Shown piece after piece: positions 1 through 5,755 of a stretch of DNA of 12,139 nucleotides. The DNA lies in contig CAMLNE010000094.1 in the NCBI GenBank assembly GCA_946481265.1, positions 1-12,139 on the forward strand, read 5' to 3'. How positions within the stretch are numbered: position 1 is the stretch's first letter; each line of letters begins with the position of its first letter. A model generated the notes under the pieces. The model had not been told where the DNA came from. It did not search any database and saw only the letters and a program-made list of their open reading frames with translations. Made by a program: the position numbers and the translations under genes. This DNA is from an uncultured Panacagrimonas sp. GTDB lineage: Bacteria > Pseudomonadota > Gammaproteobacteria > Nevskiales > Nevskiaceae.

Positions 1-962
1 ACCGTCAGGCCTTCCTTGAGCGAGAGCTGGAACCAGTCGCGGCAGGTGACGCGGTTGCCGGTCCAGTTGTGGAAGTACTCGTGTGCAATGACCGACTCCA
101 CGCCGTCGTAATCGCCATCGGTCGCGGTCTGCGGCGAGGCCAGCACGTAGCGCGCGTTGAACAGGTTCAGCCCCTTGTTCTCCATCGCGCCCATGTTGAA
201 ATCGCGCGCGGCCACGACCATGTACGTGTCGAGGTCGTACTCGAGCCCGTATACCGACTCGTCCCAGCACATGGCCTTCTGCAGCGATTCCATCGCGTGC
301 GCCACGCGCTCCTCGTTACCGCGATCGACGTAGAAGCGCAGCGCGACATCGCGGCCGGATGGCGTGCGGTGACGGCCCTCGACGCAGGCGAGGTCGCCCG
401 CGACCATTGCGAACAGGTAGCAGGGCTTGGGATGCGGGTCATCCCAGACCGCGTAGTGGCGCCCCTCCCCCGCCGTCCCGGATTCCACGCAGTCGCCGTT
501 GGCGAGCAGCACCGGGTAGCGTGTCTGGTCGGCCTGCAGGCGCACCCGAAAACGGCTCAGCACGTCGGGCCGGTCCAGCGCGTAGGTGATGCGTGAAAAG
601 CCCTGCGCCTCGCACTGCGTGCACAGCATCGGGCCGGAGCGATACCAGCCTTCCAGGGCGGTGTTCTTCTCGGGGTCGTGACGCACACGCGTCAGGAGCT
701 GGAAAACATCCGGGACCGATCCGATCACCAGCTTGTCGGCCTCGACCCGCCAGGCCTCTTCGGGCAGCGGCTGTCCGTCGAGTTCGACCGACAGCAGTTC
801 CATGTCGCGGCCGTCGAGCACCAGTGGCGCGGCGGCGTCGGCGCCCGTGCGGCGACGCAGGAAAAGACGAGCCTCGACGGTGGTCAGGGCCTCGATGCTG
901 ACATTCAGCTCGATGCGGTCGAGGAGGAAATCGGATGCCCGGTAATCGCTGCGGAAGATCAC
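1..962 (-). CDS. pepN: Aminopeptidase N (M1 family), N-terminal part, cut by window edge
   Basis: Zinc-dependent cytoplasmic aminopeptidase that removes N-terminal residues from peptides during protein turnover. About 320 codons are present and the C-terminal part lies beyond the left edge. Visible are the substrate-binding GAMEN motif (residues 258-262) and the zinc motif HEYFH (294-298), followed by NWTGNRVTCRDWFQLSLKEG, a stretch typical of PepN rather than other M1 peptidases. I chose the GTG at 962 because it puts both motifs within three residues of their Escherichia coli positions, and the protein then opens with a PepN-like RSDYRASD segment. An in-frame ATG at 1025 would add 21 residues without homology. 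Neither start has a clear ribosome binding site. A TACAAT box on the minus strand (1029-1024) could be a -10 element, but no good -35 sits at the right distance. It diverges from the SCP2-like gene. The identity is secure; the start is less so. Confidence 0.95.
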   Translation of the reverse strand, partial: MIFRSDYRASDFLLDRIELNVSIEALTTVEARLFLRRRTGADAAAPLVLDGRDMELLSVELDGQPLPEEAWRVEADKLVIGSVPDVFQLLTRVRHDPEKNTALEGWYRSGPMLCTQCEAQGFSRITYALDRPDVLSRFRVRLQADQTRYPVLLANGDCVESGTAGEGRHYAVWDDPHPKPCYLFAMVAGDLACVEGRHRTPSGRDVALRFYVDRGNEERVAHAMESLQKAMCWDESVYGLEYDLDTYMVVAARDFNMGAMENKGLNLFNARYVLASPQTATDGDYDGVESVIAHEYFHNWTGNRVTCRDWFQLSLKEGLT

Positions 963-1031
963 GCGAATAAGGTCGGATGAAGGCGGATCGGCACGCTGGC
1001 TGGCCGGCCAGCAGGGGCCCCGCATTGTAGG

Positions 1032-1060
1032 TTGTCAGTGCCGGGCCTGCCGGATAGCAT
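1032..1060 (+). promoter_or_regulatory. Candidate sigma-70 promoter for the SCP2-like gene
   Basis: TTGTCA at 1032-1037 matches five of six -35 consensus bases. It is followed after exactly 17 bases by TAGCAT at 1055-1060, which matches four of six -10 bases. Transcription would begin near 1067 and leave a leader of about 34 bases before the ATG at 1101. It lies in the divergent gap next to pepN, where a promoter for the plus-strand genes is expected. Found by eye. Confidence 0.45.
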
Positions 1061-1100
1061 CGCCCGGTCCTGACACCTGATGATTCGCTCGGAGCCTCCC

Positions 1101-1415
1101 ATGACCGCTGCTGACATGATCCGCAACCTTCCCAAGGCTTTCGATGCGTCCGCCGCCCAGGGCACCGACTGCATCATCCAGTTCAACTGCTCCACGCCGA
1201 TGCACGTGATCATCAAGGACGGCACCTGCACGACCGGCGAAGGCACGGCGACCGGCGCCGACCTGGCACTGACCATGGAAGACGACGATCTCGTGGCCCT
1301 GATGAAGGGCGAACTCAACGGCATGCAGGCGTTCATGACCGGCAAGCTGCAGGTCGAAGGCGACATGATGCTGGCACAACGCATGGCGAGCTTCTTCGAC
1401 TCCTCGAAGGTCTGA
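1101..1415 (+). CDS. SCP2 sterol-binding/sterol-transfer domain protein
   Basis: A stand-alone SCP2-like domain of 104 residues, about the size of one domain. SCP2 folds form a hydrophobic tunnel that binds lipids, acyl-CoAs or sterols; the ligand here is unknown. The C-terminal half has the family pattern: alternating strands, then DLALTMEDDDLVALMKGEL, then MTGKLQVEGDMMLAQRM. There is no signal peptide or membrane segment, so it should be cytoplasmic. I chose the ATG at 1101 because GGAG at 1091-1094 precedes it by six bases. An ATG at 1080 would add seven residues without a site. It is first of a plus-strand run with rsmJ and the phosphatase, and an intrinsic terminator follows 35 bases after its stop. 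The lipid-handling role is inferred from the family only. Confidence 0.85.
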   Translation: MTAADMIRNLPKAFDASAAQGTDCIIQFNCSTPMHVIIKDGTCTTGEGTATGADLALTMEDDDLVALMKGELNGMQAFMTGKLQVEGDMMLAQRMASFFDSSKV

Positions 1416-1440
1416 GCGCCTGGCCCTGGGCCAGCCACGC

Positions 1441-2124
1441 ATGCAAGACACGACCCCGGGCGGCGACGCCCGGGGTTTTTCTTTGCAGCCGGTCGGGGAT
1501 TGGCTCGCCCTGTGTGCCCGCCACCGGCCCGACTGGAAGCCGCTGAGCATCGACTGGACCTCGGCCGAGCAGCGCAGCCGGATCCGGGCAGGACGTCGTC
1601 AGCTGCTCGCGCGCGCCGTCGGCCTGCACCTGAAGCGCGACGCATGCGTGCTCGACGCCACCGGCGGACTGGGCCGGGACGCCTTCACGCTCGCCGCGCT
1701 GGGCGCCTGCGTTGTGCTGGTCGAGCGCCAGCCGCTGGTGGTCGAGCTGCTGCGCGATGCTCAGCGCCGGGCCCGGCTGTGCGCGGACCCTGCCATCGTC
1801 AGCGCCGCGGACCGCCTGCGCATCATCGCCTCGGACACCTTCGACGTGGATGCGGCGCAGGGCCCGTTCGACGCCGCCTACCTGGACCCCATGTATCCGC
1901 ACGACGGCAAGACCGCCCTGCCGCAGAAGGAGATGCAGATGCTGCGCGATCTCGCCGGCGACGATCCCGACGCGGCAGCGTTGCTCGCGCACGTACGCGG
2001 GCTGGCGCCGCGCGTGGCGGTGAAGCGGCCGCTCAAGGCCGAGTTCCTGGGATCGGCCCGCCCCGACAGCATCATGGAAGGAACACAGGCGCGCTTCGAT
2101 CTTTACCTTTGCGCCCGGCCCTGA
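1441..2124 (+). CDS. rsmJ: 16S rRNA (guanine-1516-N2) methyltransferase RsmJ
   Basis: SAM-dependent methyltransferase of the RsmJ (formerly UPF0341) family, which makes m2G1516 in 16S rRNA of the small ribosomal subunit. Visible are the SAM-binding loop LDATGGLGRDAF (residues 71-82), the acidic VERQPLV segment (94-100), the catalytic-region LDPMYPH (148-154) followed by ALPQKEMQML, the VKRP motif (194-197), and a C-terminal RFDLYL strand. All match the family. At 227 residues it is somewhat shorter than the usual 250-260, the deficit lying at the N-terminus. The start is uncertain: ATG 1441 has no ribosome binding site, and its first codons form the terminator hairpin. TTG 1483 is the only other nearby start; GGGG at 1472-1475 lies seven bases before it, and the family-like segment begins about there. 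No earlier ATG or GTG exists in frame after the stop at 1366. The phosphatase gene follows 15 bases downstream. Confidence 0.92.
   Translation: MQDTTPGGDARGFSLQPVGDWLALCARHRPDWKPLSIDWTSAEQRSRIRAGRRQLLARAVGLHLKRDACVLDATGGLGRDAFTLAALGACVVLVERQPLVVELLRDAQRRARLCADPAIVSAADRLRIIASDTFDVDAAQGPFDAAYLDPMYPHDGKTALPQKEMQMLRDLAGDDPDAAALLAHVRGLAPRVAVKRPLKAEFLGSARPDSIMEGTQARFDLYLCARP
1451..1484 (+). terminator. Intrinsic (rho-independent) terminator downstream of the SCP2-like gene
   Basis: A perfect eight-base-pair GC stem, CCCCGGGC (1454-1461) with GCCCGGGG (1468-1475), encloses a six-base loop. An A-T pair extends it, and TTTTTCTTT (1476-1484) follows directly. This has every property of a strong intrinsic terminator. 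It would end the transcript from the SCP2-like gene, yet it lies inside the first 15 codons of rsmJ as read from its only upstream ATG. Confidence 0.85.
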
Positions 2125-2139
2125 GCACACTGTCCCACC

Positions 2140-2637
2140 ATGCTCCGCCTGACCCTGATACGCCACGCCAAATCGTCCTGGAACGATCCCTCCATGGCGG
2201 ACTTCGAACGCCCGCTCAACGATCGCGGGCGGCGCGATGCGCCCGTGATGGCGGCACGCGCCGGCGCCATGCGACGGCGACCCGACCACCTGGTATCGAG
2301 CCCGGCGCTGCGCGCCATCAGCACCGCCCGCATCTTCGCCGGCGCGCTCGGGTTCTCCGAAGATGACATCCGGCTCGAACCGCGCATCTACGACGCGAGC
2401 CCGCAAACGCTGATCGAACTGGTCCGCGAACTGGAACCGGCGGCGCGGCACGCGATGCTGTTCGGCCACAACCCCGGCTTTTCCGAGCTGGCGTGCTGGC
2501 TGGCCACCTGTCCGTTCCACGAGCTGCCGACCTGCGGCATCGCAAGCCTGGAGCTGCAGATCAGCGACTGGCGCGAACTGGGGCCGGGCTGCGGCCGCCT
2601 TGCCGCCTTTCTCTACCCGAAGGACGGCACGGACTGA
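2140..2637 (+). CDS. sixA: SixA-like phosphohistidine phosphatase (histidine phosphatase superfamily)
   Basis: Small cytoplasmic histidine phosphatase of 165 residues, about the length of SixA. The catalytic RHA motif with nucleophilic His9 opens the protein (LTLIRHAKSSW). The family hallmark LNDRGRRDAP follows at 26-35, then SSPALRAISTA (53-63) with the phosphate-binding arginine, and GHNPG with His110. SixA in Escherichia coli removes phosphate from histidine of phosphotransfer domains and of the PTS protein NPr; the substrate here is unknown and this may be a general phosphohistidine phosphatase. The gene follows rsmJ by 15 bases on the same strand, which suggests cotranscription. I see no strong ribosome binding site before the ATG. 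The family call is secure; the symbol is by resemblance. Confidence 0.85.
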   Translation: MLRLTLIRHAKSSWNDPSMADFERPLNDRGRRDAPVMAARAGAMRRRPDHLVSSPALRAISTARIFAGALGFSEDDIRLEPRIYDASPQTLIELVRELEPAARHAMLFGHNPGFSELACWLATCPFHELPTCGIASLELQISDWRELGPGCGRLAAFLYPKDGTD

Positions 2638-2712
2638 CCCGCCCCGCGGGGATGCAGGGCCTGCGCTCGTTCGGCCTCACGCGATGACGTCGCCGCATGC
2701 GGATCGATCACC

Positions 2713-2740
2713 CTTGCGTCGAGCCGCGCCTCGACGCAGG
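2713..2740. other. Stem-loop between convergent genes
   Basis: An inverted repeat with TGCGTCGAG on one arm and CTCGACGCA on the other gives nine perfect pairs, extended by one G-T and one C-G pair, around the six-base loop CCGCGC. It lies in the 113-base gap between the convergent phosphatase and carbonic anhydrase-like genes, 10 bases from the latter's stop. Neither strand has a T-run after it, so it is not a classical intrinsic terminator. It could protect the 3' ends of transcripts or help termination from both sides. The rest of the gap shows only short GC-rich palindromes. Confidence 0.4.
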
Positions 2741-2750
2741 CCTTGCGCGA

Positions 2751-3266
2751 TCAGCTCTTGAATGCGGCGAGGTAGCGCCGCGCGTTCTCGCGGTAGAACT
2801 GCGCGTTCACCTGCAGGCCCTGGATCTCCTGCGGCGACAGCTCGCGCACGACCTTGCCGGGGGTGCCCATGATCAGCACGCCGTCGGGATAGGTCTTGCG
2901 TTCGGGAATCAGCGTGCCGGCGCCGACCAGGCTGTTGCGGCCGATCTTCGAGCCGTTGAGGATCACCGACTTGATGCCGATCAGCGACCCTTCCCCGATC
3001 TCGCAGCCGTGCAGCATCACCATGTGCCCGATCGTGCAGTTGGCGCCGATGCGCAACTGGAAGCCGACGTCGGTATGCAGCACCGAGGCATCCTGGACGT
3101 TGCTGCCCTGGCCCACGATGATCTCGTCGCAGTCGCCGCGCAGCACGCAGTTGAACCAGACGCTGGCCTGCGCCTCCAGGGTCACGCGGCCGATGACGGT
3201 CGCGTTCGGCGCCACGAAGTTGTCGCCCTTGAGCAGCGGCGCGTGATTGTCCAAGGTATGGATCAT
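2751..3266 (-). CDS. Gamma-carbonic anhydrase-like left-handed beta-helix protein (YrdA/PaaY type)
   Basis: A 171-residue hexapeptide-repeat protein with the residue set of the gamma-class carbonic anhydrase family: Arg43 and Asp45 in RGDCDE, then metal-binding candidates His64 (LHTD), His81 and His86 (GHMVMLHGC). The repeats run from about residue 15 to 125, after which a helical tail packs against the helix in this family. Members trimerise and bind zinc or iron between subunits. Some hydrate CO2, while others such as PaaY act as thioesterases, so the exact reaction is open. The start is ATG 3266, giving the family-typical length and an N-terminus just before the first repeat; upstream codons in frame are not conserved in character. 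Its start codon overlaps the likely start of the divergent esterase in a single CATG. No ribosome binding site is visible. Confidence 0.88.
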   Translation of the reverse strand: MIHTLDNHAPLLKGDNFVAPNATVIGRVTLEAQASVWFNCVLRGDCDEIIVGQGSNVQDASVLHTDVGFQLRIGANCTIGHMVMLHGCEIGEGSLIGIKSVILNGSKIGRNSLVGAGTLIPERKTYPDGVLIMGTPGKVVRELSPQEIQGLQVNAQFYRENARRYLAAFKS

Positions 3267-3939
3267 GTCGAAGGAAGATCGAAGCGGGCGTAGAAGCCGC
3301 ACTATGGCCGCGGCCCTCGGAGCCTCGCAAGCCGCCTGGTTGCTGCTGTTCGGCCTGCTGCTGTCCGCCTGCGGTGGCGGCGACCGCGATGCGCTGCATC
3401 TGCCGCGGCTGGACGCCGATGCCAGCATCCTCGCCTTCGGCGATAGCCTGACCCACGGCAGCGGGGCGGACCGCGCGCAGAGCTATCCCGCCGTGCTGGA
3501 GGACCTGATCGGCTACCGGGTGATCAATGCCGGTGTACCGGGCGAGACGACCGCGCAGGGACTCGAGCGCCTGCCCGGCGTCCTCGACCGCACGCAGCCT
3601 GCGCTGGTGATCCTGTGCCTGGGCGGCAATGACATGCTGCGCAAGCAGGATCGCGCACGCATGAAGGACAACCTCGCGCAGATGATCGAACTGATCCGCG
3701 GCCGCGGCATCGGCGTGGTGCTGCTCGGGGTGCCGGAACCGCGCGTGTTCGGGCTCGCCACCGAAACCTCGTATCTGGAACTGGCCAGCCAATTCCAGCT
3801 GCCGCTCGAGTCCCTGGCCCTGCCCGACATCCTGGGTGACGACGCGCGCAAATCGGATCGCATCCATCCCAACGCACGCGGCTATGCGGACCTGGCCGCG
3901 GCGGTCGCCCGACTCCTGCGGGAGACCGGGGCGGTCTGA
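3265..3939 (+). CDS. GDSL/SGNH-family esterase lipoprotein (TesA-like)
   Basis: A 224-residue SGNH hydrolase related to TesA and arylesterases, which cleave acyl esters, thioesters or lysophospholipids. Catalytic Ser61 is in FGDSL (block I), Gly90 lies in NAGVPGETT (block II), Asn122 is in LGGND (block III) and Asp198/His201 are in DRIHPN (block V). The N-terminus has a basic stretch ([10 protein letters not shown]), a hydrophobic core ([11 protein letters not shown]) and the lipobox LSAC with Cys36, so the enzyme should be lipid-anchored. Gly follows the cysteine, so there is no Asp+2 inner-membrane retention signal and outer-membrane sorting is likely. I chose ATG 3265 because it supplies the basic n-region and has AAGG eight bases upstream; ATG 3304 gives a signal peptide without basic residues, and TTG 3247 is also possible. 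It ends five bases before the convergent HD gene. Confidence 0.88.
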   Translation: MSKEDRSGRRSRTMAAALGASQAAWLLLFGLLLSACGGGDRDALHLPRLDADASILAFGDSLTHGSGADRAQSYPAVLEDLIGYRVINAGVPGETTAQGLERLPGVLDRTQPALVILCLGGNDMLRKQDRARMKDNLAQMIELIRGRGIGVVLLGVPEPRVFGLATETSYLELASQFQLPLESLALPDILGDDARKSDRIHPNARGYADLAAAVARLLRETGAV

Positions 3940-3944
3940 AGGGA

Positions 3945-4571
3945 CTACCAGAAGCTGCCGGCCAACCGCGTCATCGAGCGCTGCAGGTTGGACCTGGCCT
4001 GCGCTTCGCGGCGCGTGCGGAACCACTCGGTGAAGTAGATCTGCTCGCGTTCAAGGAAGGCGTTCAGGATCCGGCGGCGTGCCGGACGGAACTGCAAGGT
4101 GGGCACATGCCGGTACTCCTGGCGCACCTGCTGTTCGTACTCGTCGAAGCGCTTGGCCCCGGCGCCGAGGATCGACAGGTCGATATCGGACATCAGCTCC
4201 TCGTCCGACGTCTGTGGCTGGCCGTCGTGGCAGGTGACCATGATCAGCGAGGTGATGCATTCCTGCAGCGCGATCGACGCCCCTGCCGTGCGCAGCTCGT
4301 GCTGCGCCCACTCCGCACTTCTCAGTTCATTGTCGCCCTTGCGCGGATCGTAGATCGCGTCATGGAACCAGATCGCGAGTTCGATGGTGGCACTGTTGTA
4401 CGCCAGCGCCTGCGTCTCGTTCAGCCGTTGCAGACATTCGGCGATGTGGTGCAGCGTGTGATAGGCACGGTGCGTCTCCGAATAGCGCTGGCGCAGTTCC
4501 GCATGCAATTCCATGCGGGCGGTCAGGCCCAGGTCGGTCCAGGGCTGCTTCCAGCGCGCCAGGTTCATCAT
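3945..4571 (-). CDS. HD-domain predicted metal-dependent phosphohydrolase (COG4339 type)
   Basis: A 208-residue all-helical protein of the HD superfamily. His38 lies in YHTLHHI, the paired His70-Asp71 in WFHDAIYD gives the family its name, and Asp129/Asp131 in MSDIDLSILG fit the downstream metal ligand. This arrangement matches the group of predicted HD phosphohydrolases of about 200 residues whose substrate is not established; a nucleotide is a reasonable guess. The ATG at 4571 overlaps the sirtuin stop by three bases in ATGATGA, and a second ATG at 4568 is equally possible. There is no ribosome binding site of its own, so its translation is probably coupled to the sirtuin. It converges on the esterase gene with five bases between the stops and no terminator between them. 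Confidence 0.85.
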   Translation of the reverse strand: MMNLARWKQPWTDLGLTARMELHAELRQRYSETHRAYHTLHHIAECLQRLNETQALAYNSATIELAIWFHDAIYDPRKGDNELRSAEWAQHELRTAGASIALQECITSLIMVTCHDGQPQTSDEELMSDIDLSILGAGAKRFDEYEQQVRQEYRHVPTLQFRPARRRILNAFLEREQIYFTEWFRTRREAQARSNLQRSMTRLAGSFW

Positions 4572-5332
4572 CGGCTGGCGATTGCCTGCAGGCGCGGCAG
4601 CACCGTGGCGGCACGCTCGGGAATGCGCAGCCCGACCACCGAGGAGACCTCGGACTCGCCGGGGTTGATCTCGATGGTGGGGATGCCGATTCGCGCCGCG
4701 CGCACAACCGGGCCCGAAATGTAGGGGAAGACGCTCGTGGTGCCGATGCTCATCACCAGGTCCACCCCCTCGTCCAGGGTGGATCCCAGCCGCTCCATCG
4801 CGGTGGCCGGCAGCGGCTCGCCGAACAGCACCACGCGCGGCCGCACGGGCCCGTGGCAGTCCTCGCAGCGCGGCGGCGACTGCAGGTGCGAATAGTCCTG
4901 CACCCACCATTCGCGCCCGCATTCCAGGCAGAACAGTTCGTGCACGTTGCCGTGGATCTCGACCAGGTGCTCCTGGCCGGCGTCGCGATGGAATCCGTCG
5001 ATGTTCTGGGTCAACACGGTGAAGCGGCGAAAACCGTTGGCCATGCGCGCGAGGGCCAGGTGCCCCGCATTGGGGCGGGCACCGCGGCAGGCGGACTCGA
5101 CCTGCATCAGGTATTTCCAGGTCACCGCCGGGCGCGCATGCAACATCTGCCCGGACAAGGCCACCTCGATGGGCAGTGCGTCCTCGGTCAGCTCCGATTC
5201 GTAGAGTCCCCCGATTCCGCGATACGTGGGCAGGCCGGAGTCGGCGGAAATGCCGGCGCCGGTGATCACCAGCACACGGCGGGCACGCCGCAGCAGTGCG
5301 CCGGCTTCCTCGACGAGTCCTTCCGCACTCAC
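4568..5332 (-). CDS. cobB: Sir2-family NAD-dependent protein deacylase (sirtuin)
   Basis: A 254-residue sirtuin that uses NAD to remove acyl groups from lysines, giving nicotinamide and O-acyl-ADP-ribose. It has the NAD-binding GAGISADSG (residues 25-33), TQNIDG (108-113), catalytic His127 in IHGNVHE, four structural-zinc cysteines (135, 138, 156 and 159), GTTS (197-200) and EINP (221-224). The Tyr-x-x-Arg pair that marks class III desuccinylases is not evident after TWKYLM, so ordinary deacetylase activity is more likely, though this was judged by eye. The start is GTG 5332; no other start codon lies in frame just upstream, and it puts the NAD motif at the usual depth. A possible short leader ORF overlaps this GTG. 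The HD phosphohydrolase overlaps the 3' end, so both are probably cotranscribed. The symbol is used in the broad bacterial-sirtuin sense. Confidence 0.92.
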   Translation of the reverse strand: MSAEGLVEEAGALLRRARRVLVITGAGISADSGLPTYRGIGGLYESELTEDALPIEVALSGQMLHARPAVTWKYLMQVESACRGARPNAGHLALARMANGFRRFTVLTQNIDGFHRDAGQEHLVEIHGNVHELFCLECGREWWVQDYSHLQSPPRCEDCHGPVRPRVVLFGEPLPATAMERLGSTLDEGVDLVMSIGTTSVFPYISGPVVRAARIGIPTIEINPGESEVSSVVGLRIPERAATVLPRLQAIASR

Positions 5333-5379
5333 GCGGCCTGGCCCGCGATCAGGTGCAGCGTCTTGACCATCCGCATCAT
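5329..5379 (-). CDS. Possible leader peptide coupled to the sirtuin gene
   Basis: A very short reading frame with ATGs at 5379, 5376 and 5370. AGGTGAGG (5387-5380), one of the best ribosome binding sequences in the window, lies nine bases before the third ATG, which would give a 13-residue peptide, MVKTLHLIAGQAA. Its TGA (5331-5329) overlaps the sirtuin GTG (5332-5330) as GTGA. The sirtuin start itself has only a weak site, so ribosomes finishing here could re-initiate on it. The frame is open further upstream, so this could also be the tail of a lost gene, or chance. No known leader motif is recognised. Confidence 0.25.
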   Translation of the reverse strand: MMRMVKTLHLIAGQAA

Positions 5380-5406
5380 CCTCACCTCGACCCTTTGTCC
5401 CGCCAC

Positions 5407-5704
5407 ATGGCCCGCAGATCCGCGCAAGAGCCGCTCGACACGCTCACGGCCTCCAGGACAAGGCCTTCGTCCGGTTCGGCCGCCACGGCGACGATGGCGT
5501 CTCCATCGGCGACATCGCCCGTGCCACCACTCTGAGCGAGAGCACGCTCTGCTGGCACTTTAGCGGCAAGGCGGAATTGTATCTTCAGTGCCTGGACCGG
5601 CTGCATGCCCTGATCCGCGAGCCCATCTTCGACCGGATGCGGTGCTGGCGCGCATGCTGTTCCGCGCCCATGCCGGGGACGGGGGGATGCCGGCGCTGGC
5701 GTGA
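5407..5704 (+). pseudogene. TetR/AcrR-family transcriptional regulator remnant, frameshifted and truncated
   Basis: Joining three frames gives a clear TetR N-terminus. ATG 5407 opens MARRSAQEPLDT, a typical TetR start. After a frame change near 5440-5453 the second frame (from 5454) reads QDKAFVRFGRHG, then VSIGDIARATTLSESTLCWHF and SGKAELYLQCLDRLH. These align with the TetR helix-turn-helix and the start of its fourth helix. A second change near 5631-5638 moves to a frame reading PDAVLARMLFRAHAGDGGM and PALA, which stops at 5704. Each change equals the loss of one base. Only about 100 of the usual 190-220 residues remain, so most of the ligand-binding domain is gone. It diverges from the sirtuin and points at the 3' end of the acyl-CoA synthetase. 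TetR proteins often control fatty-acid genes, so it may once have governed the operon next door. Confidence 0.75.
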
Positions 5705-5737
5705 GTGCCGCCAGTACCGGTCGGATCCGGCGACGCT

Positions 5738-5753
5738 GCCGGCTTCTGCCGGC
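5738..5753. other. Short stem-loop just past the acyl-CoA synthetase stop
   Basis: GCCGGC, the loop TTCT, then GCCGGC form a six-pair hairpin that ends two bases beyond the stop of the minus-strand acyl-CoA synthetase. No T-run follows on the minus strand, so it is at best a weak terminator or a 3'-end stabiliser for the operon transcript. Confidence 0.3.
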
Positions 5754-5755
5754 GA

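Noticed and set aside
69..596. A 175-codon plus-strand frame opposite pepN
   Set aside because: PepN on the minus strand carries all catalytic motifs here; the opposite frame is a composition artefact.
1420..1434. CTGGCCCTGGGCCAG palindrome between the SCP2-like gene and the terminator
   Set aside because: The seven-base arms are separated by a single base, so as a hairpin it keeps only a short stem, and no T-run follows; the strong terminator just downstream explains the 3' end better.
959..1645. A 228-codon minus-strand frame opposite the SCP2-like gene
   Set aside because: It spans the pepN upstream region, the SCP2-like gene and the terminator with no recognisable domain, and conflicts with the well-supported plus-strand genes.
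2677..4026. A 449-codon minus-strand frame across the carbonic anhydrase-like and esterase genes
   Set aside because: It overlaps two real genes in other frames, has no family motif and shows the Arg/Ala/Gln-rich composition of a shadow frame.
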